Shown in pieces: positions 1-7,502 of a DNA stretch of 13,185 nt. Location: positions 32,323-45,507 of the forward strand of contig PAPL01000018.1 of assembly GCA_002708885.1 (NCBI GenBank). The letters run 5' to 3'. The notes beneath the pieces were generated by a model. The model was not told the origin of the DNA and did not search any database. It saw only the letters and a list, made by a program, of their open reading frames with translations. Position numbers and translations under genes: made by a program. Within the stretch, counting starts at the first letter, position 1. Each line of letters starts with the position of its first letter. This DNA comes from Verrucomicrobiales bacterium. GTDB lineage: Bacteria > Verrucomicrobiota > Verrucomicrobiia > Verrucomicrobiales > DEV007.

Positions 1-113
1 CCTGTTTGCTTCGGGCGTTGCTTATTCTTTGGGTTAGCTTTCTTTGTTGGTTCTTTCAGCCAATCTGGCATCAGTTGCAGATCGGATAGATCAACGGGAG
101 TGGAATCGGACAT
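1..113 (-). CDS. N-terminal part of an unrecognised gene, cut by the left edge
   Basis: An ATG at 113 (minus strand) opens a frame of 37 complete codons that continues off the left edge without a stop. The protein begins MSDSTPVDLSDLQLMPDWL and then becomes basic and polar, rich in Lys, Pro, Asn and Gln. An acidic start, a short Leu/Trp-containing amphipathic stretch and a basic linker suggest a soluble protein with a flexible N-terminal tail; no signal peptide or membrane segment is visible. It lies 113 bp downstream of gpsA on the same strand and may be the last member of that transcription unit or have its own promoter. There is no obvious ribosome binding site before the ATG. I do not recognise the family. 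The codon pattern and a plausible protein start make a real gene likelier than chance, but the sample is short. Confidence 0.55.
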   Translation of the reverse strand, partial: MSDSTPVDLSDLQLMPDWLKEPTKKANPKNKQRPKQT

Positions 114-226
114 AATTATGAATTGAAAATCAAGTGCTCTGGAGAATCTATCATCTCAAATAAAACTCATTATTAACTTATAAATAGTTTTTTTAGACTA
201 TTAAAGAATTACTTTGCGATACAGAA
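114..226. other. AT-rich intergenic spacer between gpsA and the left-edge gene
   Basis: This short, very AT-rich stretch contains an inverted repeat, AATAGT (183-188) and ACTATT (197-202), with an 8-nt loop. It lies about 25-45 nt past the gpsA stop on the minus strand. The stem has a single G-C pair and no clean U-tract follows it, so it could be a weak terminator or simply AT-rich DNA. No gene or convincing promoter is seen here. Confidence 0.3.
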
Positions 227-1225
227 CTATTGATCCGTTTCCGGTCTTGGGTCTCGGGCCAATAGATCCTCAAGTGCCTGCGCGGGATCCTTGCCGTTTA
301 TAATTACTGAATAGGCTTCATTAATTATTGGTGCTTCGACTCCATTGCGGTTAGTCGATTCGTGAAATGATTCAGTATTAGGAACACCCTCCGCAACCAT
401 ATTCATTGAATTAACTATATCGTCAATTTTTTTCCCCTCACCAATGAGCTTTCCGACTCGATTATTTCTGCTGTATGCGCTGTAGCAAGTCACTATAAGA
501 TCACCTACACCTGAGAGGCCCTGGAAAGTTTCTGCCCGTCCTCCTAGCGCAGTTCCTAAACGTGTCATTTCAGCCAATCCTCGAGTAACGAGAGCAGACT
601 TTGCATTATCCCCAAGGCCCAAACCATCTGAAATGCCTGCGCAAATTGCATATATGTTTTTTGCTGCACCTCCCAGTTCTATTCCTGCAACATCTGTACT
701 GGTGTAGGTTCTGAACCATGGCAATGAAAAGATCGATTGGAGGGAATTTGCTATTTTATCGTCCTTGCATCCGATGACAGCGGCCGTTGCAAGGCGCTTA
801 CCTACCTCTTCTGCGTGATTAGGACCACTCAAGACCGCAGTGGTATTGTCTGGTAAATGAGCGGCAATAATTTCTGTCATACGAAGACCCGTTTCACGCT
901 CCAGACCTTTGGTGCATGATAAGATGATGGATTCCTTTGCCGGTTTTACTTGTGCTAAATGCTCGGAAAATTTCCGTAATCCTGTTGATGGAACCACACA
1001 TACTAAGAGTTCAGACCTTGACGCGAGTTCCAGATCCGCTGTGGGGGTTATTGTTTCTTTTAAATTTACTCCTGGAAGGTACAATTCATTTTCTCTCAGT
1101 TCTGCCATGTTGCTGGCATGCTCTGCATTGCGGCACCACAGAGTAACGTCAAGGCCCTTCTCTGCAACGACTGTTGCAAGTGCGGTGCCCCAACTTCCGG
1201 CACCAAGAATTGAAACTGTTTTCAT
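227..1225 (-). CDS. gpsA: Glycerol-3-phosphate dehydrogenase [NAD(P)+]
   Basis: Reduces dihydroxyacetone phosphate to sn-glycerol-3-phosphate with NAD(P)H in the cytoplasm, supplying the backbone for phospholipids. At 332 aa it is the normal length for the family. The N-terminal Rossmann fold carries GAGSWG at residues 8-13. Family landmarks follow in order: TKGLE with K106, SGPNHAEEV from residue 133, and the helical-domain signature GGAAKNIYAI with the expected active-site lysine K189. A Gly-rich GISDGLGLGDNAKSALVTRG block comes next, then GLSGVGDLIVTC. All key residues seem intact. The ATG overlaps the plsY stop by four bases (ATGA on the minus strand), the classic arrangement for translational coupling, which supports this start. 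No Shine-Dalgarno sequence is evident inside the end of plsY. PlsY uses the product of this enzyme, so the pairing makes metabolic sense. Confidence 0.97.
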   Translation of the reverse strand: MKTVSILGAGSWGTALATVVAEKGLDVTLWCRNAEHASNMAELRENELYLPGVNLKETITPTADLELASRSELLVCVVPSTGLRKFSEHLAQVKPAKESIILSCTKGLERETGLRMTEIIAAHLPDNTTAVLSGPNHAEEVGKRLATAAVIGCKDDKIANSLQSIFSLPWFRTYTSTDVAGIELGGAAKNIYAICAGISDGLGLGDNAKSALVTRGLAEMTRLGTALGGRAETFQGLSGVGDLIVTCYSAYSRNNRVGKLIGEGKKIDDIVNSMNMVAEGVPNTESFHESTNRNGVEAPIINEAYSVIINGKDPAQALEDLLARDPRPETDQ

Positions 1226-1905
1226 TGTACTTTGTCTTTTACTTTTCGTTCGAATCGATCCTCTTCCCCTTTCATGAGTCGTTGGATGTTTGATCGGTGT
1301 CTCCAGACTGCCATGATAGCAGCAATGACTCCGAAACTAATTACAGGTAAAGATGAATTAATTTCAGGAAACAAATAATTATGATCCAGAACAGCAGTCA
1401 GAATTGGGATTGAAAAGGCCGAGGCCATGGAGGCAATGGCAACGTATCTGGTAAGGAAAAAAGAAATTATCCATATGAGCAATGCGCCGATCAGAACTTG
1501 TGGCAAAAATGGCATTATTGATCCGGCCGAAGTGGCTATGCCTTTTCCGCCCTTAAAGCCGAGCCAGAAAGTGTAATTGTGTCCAACGATTGCGGCTATT
1601 GCGAGGAGGACATAAATTGTTCCGACTATCTCTTCATTGTCCCGCATACTGTCTGGGAGTTCACTGAATATGATTAAACTTCCAATTAGAACAGGTAAGA
1701 ATCCTTTAAGGATATCCAGTATCAAAACAGTGATACCTACTTTCTTTCCGAGAGTCCGAAGAACATTTGTGGCTCCTATATTACCACTGCCTTTATCACG
1801 TATGTCCACGCCAAGACATTTTGAAATCCAGAATCCAAATGGTAAAGACCCGGCCACGTAAGCGGCCAAGACGGCGATTGTGCAAGTAAGATAGGGAAAT
1901 TCCAA
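1222..1905 (-). CDS. plsY: Glycerol-3-phosphate acyltransferase (acyl-phosphate dependent)
   Basis: Integral inner-membrane enzyme that transfers an acyl group from acyl-phosphate (made by PlsX) to position 1 of glycerol-3-phosphate, giving lysophosphatidic acid. All three PlsY signature loops are present: KGSGNIGATN at residues 38-47, GFKGGKGIATSAG at 116-128 (glycerol-3-phosphate-binding type loop), and WRHRSNIQRL near 201-210. About six or seven hydrophobic segments can be drawn (roughly 5-27, 58-80, 93-115, 135-152, 155-173, 186-201). The length, 227 aa, is slightly above the common 195-220. The start is a TTG at 1905, five nt after the polX stop; no ATG or GTG precedes the first membrane segment, and no Shine-Dalgarno motif is visible, so translation is probably coupled to polX. 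The stop overlaps the gpsA start. Confidence 0.96.
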   Translation of the reverse strand: MEFPYLTCTIAVLAAYVAGSLPFGFWISKCLGVDIRDKGSGNIGATNVLRTLGKKVGITVLILDILKGFLPVLIGSLIIFSELPDSMRDNEEIVGTIYVLLAIAAIVGHNYTFWLGFKGGKGIATSAGSIMPFLPQVLIGALLIWIISFFLTRYVAIASMASAFSIPILTAVLDHNYLFPEINSSLPVISFGVIAAIMAVWRHRSNIQRLMKGEEDRFERKVKDKVQ

Positions 1906-1910
1906 TGTAT

Positions 1911-3659
1911 TTATCGGGTTTGTTTTAAATTTAACATTGGCTCAATTTTATTAAGTGGAAGGCAATTAATAATATCATCAGGGCCGAGCCATCCCTTTTG
2001 AGCAATTTTGACCCCAAAGTGGAGAAATTGAAAGTGTTCTATTCTGTGAGCGTCTGGATTGATTGAGCATTTCACACCTTTATTTTTGGCTTCTCTCCAC
2101 CATCTCCAGTCCATGTCTAGCCGGCGAGGGTTGGCATTAATCTCGATATGTGTACGGTTCGAAGTACAAGCATCGATGATTTTTGACACATCAACTGAGT
2201 AGGGTTTTCTGCTCAATAGGAGCCTACCTGTCAGGTGCCCTATCATTGTCACGTGAGGGTTTTCGATGGCTTTAATGATTCGAGAAGTCATTTCTTTTTC
2301 GGATAATGAAAAAGAACTGTGAATGGAGGCGATGCAGTAATCCAGTTCTGATAGTATTTCATCATCATAATCAAGAGTTCCGTCCTTAAGGATATCACAT
2401 TCTACGCCGGCGAAGATTCTAAAATCATTAGAGAATGAATCATTAAGCGACTCAATTTCCTTTATCTGTGCCAGTAACTTTTCTGCACTGAGTCCGTTAG
2501 CCTGAACTGAACTTTTGGAGTGGTCGGAAATGCCAAGGTATTGCAAACCAAGGCCCTCCGCCGCTTCGGCCATTTCTTTGAGTGTGTTTTTCCCATCGCT
2601 TGCTGTGGTATGATTATGGAAGGTCCCGCGCAGATTTTCTATTTTCACAAGTTCAGGCAATTGATTTTTTGCGGCAGCTTCAATTTCACCGGAATTTTCG
2701 CGTAGGGAGGGGTGAATCATTTTTAATCCTAACGCTTCGTAAAGATCAGATTCCGTGTGAATTTTTTCTGAGATAGGGTCATGTTCTTTGCCTTCTGTTT
2801 TTGGAGTCAGGCCGTACTCATTAAGTTTATATCCTTTTTTTAATGCGAGTGCACGTACTTCAATGTTATGCCCCTTGCTGCCAGTGAAGTAATTAAGGGT
2901 GAATGGGTACTCTGCGTTCGAGACTGCACGCAGATCACATTGTAGGCCATTATCCAATCGGATGCTTGATTTGGTTTTACCATGCGAAATTATTTCAGCA
3001 ACAGTATCCATATTGACGAACGAATTAATCACTGACTCTGGTGATTTTGTTGAAACTATAAAATCAAGGTCGTGCAGTATTTCTTTTCCTCTTCTATAAC
3101 TTCCCGCGATAGCAGCTTGTTCTGTGTCTGGATTAGAGCGTAAAAATTCAATGATGGTCTCTGCGATAGGAGCCACATCACCTAGCCGGAAACTGTTAGC
3201 GTTATTTTCATGAAAAGAAATAGAATCAAGAATTTTTGAAACTGATTGTTTCCCGAATCCGGATATTGATTCCACTTTGCCTGATTCGCAGCATTGTTTT
3301 AATTTTGATATGGAATCAATTCCCAATTTGTCATATAGGACCTTAATTTTTTTGGGACCTAGATTTGATATGGTAAAAAGATCAAAGATACTCTTTGGAA
3401 ACTCGGTTTTTAGATTTTCGAAATACTCAAGTTTTCCGGTAGTTGCCAATTCATGTATTTTTTGTGCAAGGGCCGTTCCTATACCTTTGATATCTTTTAG
3501 ATTATCATCGACAGCCAGTTTAATAAAATCCCCGCTATAAGTTTCCACGATTTCACTGCCTGTTCTGTATGCGCGGACTTTGAATGCATTTTCACCTTTC
3601 AGTTCGAGGAGAATTGCAATTTTTTTTAACACATCTGCGATTAAATCGCGTTTATCCAT
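1911..3659 (-). CDS. polX: Family X DNA polymerase with C-terminal PHP exonuclease domain
   Basis: A bacterial PolX: a gap-filling repair polymerase fused to a metal-dependent PHP 3'-5' exonuclease, acting in base-excision type repair. The length, 582 aa, matches bacterial PolX (about 570). Residues 1-150 hold the N-terminal helical domain with helix-hairpin-helix-like segments (KGIGTALAQKI near 58-68, SNLGPKKI near 98-105, SGFGKQSVSKI near 133-143). The nucleotidyltransferase palm carries GSYRRGKE at 186-193, the catalytic pair D197/D199 and the third acid D242 in CDLRAV. The PHP domain from about 343 keeps the expected metal ligands: H348 and H350, D379-H380, E420, H447, H475, and D536/H538. 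Nothing appears broken. It is the first gene of the polX-plsY-gpsA run, with five nt between its stop and plsY. Only a weak purine stretch (AAGAAG) precedes the ATG. Confidence 0.95.
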   Translation of the reverse strand: MDKRDLIADVLKKIAILLELKGENAFKVRAYRTGSEIVETYSGDFIKLAVDDNLKDIKGIGTALAQKIHELATTGKLEYFENLKTEFPKSIFDLFTISNLGPKKIKVLYDKLGIDSISKLKQCCESGKVESISGFGKQSVSKILDSISFHENNANSFRLGDVAPIAETIIEFLRSNPDTEQAAIAGSYRRGKEILHDLDFIVSTKSPESVINSFVNMDTVAEIISHGKTKSSIRLDNGLQCDLRAVSNAEYPFTLNYFTGSKGHNIEVRALALKKGYKLNEYGLTPKTEGKEHDPISEKIHTESDLYEALGLKMIHPSLRENSGEIEAAAKNQLPELVKIENLRGTFHNHTTASDGKNTLKEMAEAAEGLGLQYLGISDHSKSSVQANGLSAEKLLAQIKEIESLNDSFSNDFRIFAGVECDILKDGTLDYDDEILSELDYCIASIHSSFSLSEKEMTSRIIKAIENPHVTMIGHLTGRLLLSRKPYSVDVSKIIDACTSNRTHIEINANPRRLDMDWRWWREAKNKGVKCSINPDAHRIEHFQFLHFGVKIAQKGWLGPDDIINCLPLNKIEPMLNLKQTR

Positions 3660-3783
3660 AATGGCTTCTTAATTTATTTAGTATCCAATTGGAAGGGAAT
3701 GTGTCTCAGGGCGAGTTAATTATTTAGGAATATTTCTGGTCAGAACACCAAAATTTTGTGTGGCTAGAGCAATTATCACTAAA

Positions 3784-3812
3784 ATTATAAAAACTTTTGG
3801 TATTTCCGTAAA
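3784..3812 (-). promoter_or_regulatory. Putative sigma70-type promoter for polX-plsY-gpsA
   Basis: On the minus strand a perfect TATAAT (plus positions 3784-3789) lies 17 bp downstream of TTTACG (3807-3812), which matches four of six bases of the -35 consensus. Transcription would begin near 3777, giving a leader of roughly 118 nt before the polX ATG. The site overlaps the AAAACTTTTG direct repeat and the opposing candidate promoter. AT-rich DNA yields chance TATAAT matches, so confidence is moderate. Confidence 0.4.
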
Positions 3813-3825
3813 ACTTTTGTAAACT
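3797..3825 (+). promoter_or_regulatory. Putative promoter for the sensory gene
   Basis: TTGGTA (3797-3802) and TAAACT (3820-3825) are separated by 17 bp, and each matches four of six consensus bases. Initiation would be near 3832, leaving about 60 nt before the GTG start. The two AAAACTTTTG repeats flank or overlap these boxes, so a protein bound there would be well placed to block this promoter. The match is weak. Confidence 0.28.
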
Positions 3826-3893
3826 TAACGGTTTTCTATCGGTTCTAGAAGCCGAATTTATTAAGCGACTAAATTTTATCCGAAGCATTTACA

Positions 3894-5876
3894 GTGATTA
3901 GTCAAGGATCAGATAATCAGGGCAATGTTTTCCAATGGGGCGATTTACTCAGCGACATAAGTTTACAGCGCTTACTCATTGTGAAATGGGATGGTCGTGG
4001 AGGCAGCGAACTTACCAATTTAGCAGGCCGGTTGGGATTTGAGGTGACGACTTGTTCAAAACCATCCGATGCAAGAAATTTAATAGAGGGGACATGCTTT
4101 GATTCGGTAATCATTGATCGTAAATCGTACGATGATGAATTAAATAATTTTTTAAAATGGATCGCTTCTTTGGGCAAAGAAAAACCGTATGTGATACTTG
4201 CTATTGAGCAGGGAAGTGCTGATGAGCTGGCCAATCTTATCGGAATTGGTGCAGATGATTTTCTATTTATTGATTCAGGCGAAACTGAATCAATTGCGCG
4301 TTTACAGATCATGGAGTCTAGGATCCGTGCTCGGAAAACTGATCTGGAGGATATAGCAAAAATAAAACGTGATCGTAACCGTTACGAGAGTCTATTCCTT
4401 GAGTCGCCTGAAGCTGTATTAGTTCTTAAGAATCGTCAAGGCAAAGTCATTGGTGTTAATAGGGCCGTCAAATCAGTCCTTGGCTATGATGGAAAAGCTT
4501 TGCTTGGAAAGTATATGTCATTAATTTTCCCTCAAATTTTCGGCAAAGATGGGCACGCTTCAAGTGGTGAGGTGTTGAGTGGATCAACTGTTCTTAAAGC
4601 TATCCCATACCGTCGGCCGGACGGTGACCATATGCATCTGGATATAATGATGTCCGCGATTCCATGGGATTCCGGATATGCGGTTATGATGTTGTGCCGT
4701 GATGTGAGTTGGCGGGCAGGTGAAGAGGGGAACCGAATCAAAGATTCGAAGGACCAGGCCCTGGCGCGTTTTGCAGCGGGAATTACAGATGAGTTTGGTG
4801 ATCTTCTCACTTCCCTCGGGGGTAACCTTACATTGCTTGAGTCGACCGATTTTCTCAGTGAAGAATCACGAGAAACAATTAAGTGTGCTCAGCAGGCCTG
4901 TGAACGAGGCCGTGAGATAATCAATGAGATCGCATCAATTCGGGGCGGCAGGAAGGCGAAGATGAAAAACAAATTGGATTTGCCTGATATTGTCAGAAAA
5001 ACGGTCCATTATTCGTTGTTTGATTATGATCATATCCGGCCAGTTTTTAACTTTGAAAAGGGCCTATTGCCAGTCATGGGAGATGAGGAACAAATTAGGC
5101 AAATGATCAATTGTTTGGTGGGAAATGCTGCGGAGGTAATGACCGAATCGGGGCTCAGAGATGGTAAAATAATAATAGATGCATCAAATGTTGTTGTCGG
5201 TGAGGGGAGCCTGATTCCATTAAATTCAGGAGATTATGTTCATTTAACTCTTACTGATAACGGGCCCAAACTGACTGATTCCGAAATTGGTCAAATCTTT
5301 GATCCTTACTTTAGTCGGGATAAAGGAGTCCGAGGCTTTGGGCTGAGCCGAGCCGCTTCAATTTGCCGGTCGCATAATGGATATATTTTGGCCGATTCAG
5401 GAGAAAATGAAGGGGCCTGTTTTGAGCTGTACCTTCCTGCAAATAGCAAAGATGGGATCCGGGCCGACGATAAGCAATCTAATGAATCGGCCTTGCGTGT
5501 TCTTGTCCTAGATGATGAGCCTCACATATGCTCGATGGTCGAAAAAGCATTAACTAGAGAAGGGCATGAGGTCTTTTGTGTGTCCACGGGAAAAGCAGCC
5601 CTGAGGGCCTATGATAAAGCTGAGGAATTTGGTCGTCCATTTGATGTTCTGCTGTTTGATTTGGATGTTCGAGGTGGAATGAGGGGAGATCAGACGCTTT
5701 CAAAAATCCGTTCAAAGAATCCCAAAGTTAAGGCCATTGTTACGACGGGTTATGTGGATGACAACGTATTAGAAAACTATCTTGAGCATGGATTCTGTGG
5801 GATCCTTACCAAGCCATTCAGAATAGCTCATCTGACTTCGACGATTGAAAGGTTAGGCCGCCAGCAACGTGACTGA
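3894..5876 (+). CDS. Hybrid sensory protein: pseudo-receiver, PAS, histidine-kinase-like core without the His, receiver
   Basis: A soluble 660-aa protein with no membrane segment. Residues 24-145 resemble a response-regulator receiver with D75 (VIID) in place, but the acidic pair is replaced (VKWDG), the Thr/Ser position is Ala103 and the lysine position is Ile126, so it is a pseudo-receiver. Residues 160-272 form a PAS/PAC domain. Residues 286-350 align with the DHp helix of the 'AGGxAHDFNNLL' class, but read AAGITDEFGDLL: the phospho-accepting His is Asp299. The ATP-binding domain follows with an N-box (N411), D455-N-G, and a Gly-rich G478/G481/G483 loop; the second glycine of the usual DxGxG is Lys. 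The C-terminal receiver (534-650) is intact: D540/D541, phospho-acceptor D589, T618, K640-P641. The start is GTG; no Shine-Dalgarno sequence is seen. Autophosphorylation in the usual way looks impossible, so a phospho-sink, phosphatase, allosteric sensor or partner-kinase role is more likely. The cognate partner is not in the window. Confidence 0.88.
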   Translation: MISQGSDNQGNVFQWGDLLSDISLQRLLIVKWDGRGGSELTNLAGRLGFEVTTCSKPSDARNLIEGTCFDSVIIDRKSYDDELNNFLKWIASLGKEKPYVILAIEQGSADELANLIGIGADDFLFIDSGETESIARLQIMESRIRARKTDLEDIAKIKRDRNRYESLFLESPEAVLVLKNRQGKVIGVNRAVKSVLGYDGKALLGKYMSLIFPQIFGKDGHASSGEVLSGSTVLKAIPYRRPDGDHMHLDIMMSAIPWDSGYAVMMLCRDVSWRAGEEGNRIKDSKDQALARFAAGITDEFGDLLTSLGGNLTLLESTDFLSEESRETIKCAQQACERGREIINEIASIRGGRKAKMKNKLDLPDIVRKTVHYSLFDYDHIRPVFNFEKGLLPVMGDEEQIRQMINCLVGNAAEVMTESGLRDGKIIIDASNVVVGEGSLIPLNSGDYVHLTLTDNGPKLTDSEIGQIFDPYFSRDKGVRGFGLSRAASICRSHNGYILADSGENEGACFELYLPANSKDGIRADDKQSNESALRVLVLDDEPHICSMVEKALTREGHEVFCVSTGKAALRAYDKAEEFGRPFDVLLFDLDVRGGMRGDQTLSKIRSKNPKVKAIVTTGYVDDNVLENYLEHGFCGILTKPFRIAHLTSTIERLGRQQRD

Positions 5877-5889
5877 TGGTTATTTTTTT
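5861..5889 (+). terminator. Possible terminator after the sensory gene
   Basis: CCAGCA (5861-5866) can pair with TGATGG (5874-5879) around a 7-nt loop with one G-A mismatch, followed at once by TTATTTTTTT on the plus strand. The hairpin includes the stop codon of the sensory gene and would end its transcript before the convergent serA gene. The stem is weak, but the T-rich tail is good. Confidence 0.38.
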
Positions 5890-5903
5890 GAGGATTCTTT
5901 CCT

Positions 5904-7502
5904 TTAAAGCGTTACGAGTTTGGCACTGTGGACACTTTCATATGCCAGTAATTCTTCGCGAGCAGACTCATCAAGATGATCGTCCAGATTTAGGACTGTG
6001 AGAGCGAGATCTCCTACCTGATTTCTACTCAAGCACATCGTTGCAATATTTGCTTTGTGATTGGCCAGGACTGTACCGATAGCCCCTACGACTCCGGGAA
6101 CGTCAGTGTTGCTGACCAGTAATACATGGCCTACCGGATCAGCTTCAACCCGGTGCCCGTTAATTGTGACTATTCTCGGCGCTGCCCCGTAAAAAGTTCC
6201 TGAAATCGAAGCCGTTTCTTTTTCATTTGTAGTTTCGATTTCGATTAATTCTGTGAATTCATTTTTATCGGAGGGCCTAGTTTCACTCAGGGTTAGCCCT
6301 AGTTTTTCAGCAACTCCAGGTGCATTAATATAATTAACTGACTCTTCACCGCAGGCCCTTTCAAGGTAACCTTTTAATGCGGCGCGTGTCACAAGAGACG
6401 TGTCCATTTCTGCGACTTTGCCAGAATATTTTATGGATATTGATTCGGCCCCTTGAGGAGAGATCTGCGATAGCATCTTGCCCATTGATTCTGCCAGATT
6501 CACATATGGCTCTAACAGTTGAGCGGTTTTACTGTCAACGCTTGGCGTATTAACGGAGTTGATTATAGTGCCGTCGACTAGAAAATTCCGAACATTTCTC
6601 GCAATCTCAATACCGACATTTTCCTGAGCTTCAGCAGTCGATGCGCCTAGGTGTGGTGTAAAAACAATTTTCTTGGACTTTAACAGGGGATATCCTTCGG
6701 GAGGAGGTTCGCTTTCCTCATAAACATCCAAGGCAGCTCCGCCAACATGACCAGATTCGATTGAATCTAAGAGCGCTTTTTCATCAATCAGACCTCCCCG
6801 TGCACAATTAATTATCCTTGCTCCCGTTTTGCACAGTTTTAATCTTTCTTCATTGATGATATGTTTAGTTTCATCAGTCAGAGGCATGTGCAGGGTAATA
6901 AAATCTGCTTCCGCCACAATTGAATCAACATCTTCAAAGAGTTCCACTTGCAATGTTTTAGCTCTGCTGGGCGAAAGGTAAGGATCATAGGCGAGGACAG
7001 TCATCCCAAAGGCGATTGCTCTACGGGAAAATTCTGTTCCAATGCGCCCCATTCCCAAAATGGCTAGGGTCTTTTTGTTTAATTCGACTCCCTTATAATC
7101 TTTTCTTCCCCATCCTCCGCCTGTCACTGTGGCATGTGCTTGTGGGATATTACGTGCCAGAGATGCCATTAAGCCGAATGCATGTTCAGCAGTCGAAATC
7201 GTATTTCCTGCCGGAGTATTCATTACGATTACTCCATTTTTTGTTGCTGCCGGTATTGCAATGTTATCTACTCCGACTCCTGCCCTTCCAACGATCTTTA
7301 GTTTAGCGGCTTTATCGATTACTTTCGCTGTGATTTTTGTTTGTGAACGGACTATGATCGCTTCATAGATTTCTGCATCTTTCAGCAGTTCCTCTTCTGA
7401 AATTCCAATTCGAACATCTACATCAAGAGAATCATCAGCTTTTAGCTCATCAATTCCTGCATCTGCGATTGGGTCTGCGACTAGAACCTTATGTTTTGAC
7501 AT
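5904..7502 (-). CDS. serA: D-3-phosphoglycerate dehydrogenase (ACT-domain type)
   Basis: Oxidises 3-phosphoglycerate to 3-phosphohydroxypyruvate with NAD+, the first and committed step of serine synthesis, in the cytoplasm. At 532 aa it is the long form typical of many bacteria. Visible parts: N-terminal substrate domain with VGRAGVGVDNI near 71-81; Rossmann motif GMGRIG at 150-155; active-site R235 in CARGGLID; the acid before EPP in DVYEESEPP (about 263-265, one residue longer than usual); and H284 in FTPHLGAST. An intervening domain (about 325-455) and a C-terminal ACT domain (458-532, HVLLVSNTDVPGVVGAIG) follow. ACT domains in this family often bind L-serine for feedback inhibition; whether this one does cannot be read here. 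The ATG sits where the family normally begins, with no Shine-Dalgarno sequence; the upstream promoter suggests a leaderless message. It is convergent with the sensory gene (27 bp gap) and divergent from ilvD. Confidence 0.97.
   Translation of the reverse strand: MSKHKVLVADPIADAGIDELKADDSLDVDVRIGISEEELLKDAEIYEAIIVRSQTKITAKVIDKAAKLKIVGRAGVGVDNIAIPAATKNGVIVMNTPAGNTISTAEHAFGLMASLARNIPQAHATVTGGGWGRKDYKGVELNKKTLAILGMGRIGTEFSRRAIAFGMTVLAYDPYLSPSRAKTLQVELFEDVDSIVAEADFITLHMPLTDETKHIINEERLKLCKTGARIINCARGGLIDEKALLDSIESGHVGGAALDVYEESEPPPEGYPLLKSKKIVFTPHLGASTAEAQENVGIEIARNVRNFLVDGTIINSVNTPSVDSKTAQLLEPYVNLAESMGKMLSQISPQGAESISIKYSGKVAEMDTSLVTRAALKGYLERACGEESVNYINAPGVAEKLGLTLSETRPSDKNEFTELIEIETTNEKETASISGTFYGAAPRIVTINGHRVEADPVGHVLLVSNTDVPGVVGAIGTVLANHKANIATMCLSRNQVGDLALTVLNLDDHLDESAREELLAYESVHSAKLVTL

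Larger units (their letters stand above)
3660..3893. promoter_or_regulatory. Divergent control region between polX and the sensory gene
   Basis: The 234-bp gap between two divergently read genes carries more symmetry than the other spacers here. It contains a 10-bp palindrome TCCAATTGGA (3684-3693), an inverted repeat TTCTGgtCAGAA (3734-3745), a palindrome CAAAATTTTG (3749-3758) and an 8-bp palindrome TTCTAGAA (3843-3850). There is also a direct repeat AAAACTTTTG at 3790-3799 and 3810-3819, exactly 20 bp apart. The CAAAATTTTG palindrome resembles the direct-repeat unit, and two of the others share TTCT/AGAA half-sites. Candidate promoters in both directions overlap the direct repeats. Regulation of both genes by one DNA-binding protein is a hypothesis only; no known operator consensus is recognised. 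Confidence 0.45.

Noticed and set aside
183..202. AATAGT/ACTATT hairpin as a gpsA terminator
   Set aside because: The stem has only one G-C pair, an A-rich loop and no continuous U-tract; in DNA this AT-rich it could easily arise by chance.
909..1277. 122-codon plus-strand open frame over gpsA and the plsY end
   Set aside because: Antisense to a complete, well-conserved gpsA; no independent support.
3917..4312. 131-codon minus-strand open frame inside the sensory gene
   Set aside because: Antisense to the pseudo-receiver domain, Ser/Pro-rich without recognisable motifs, and without a start signal.
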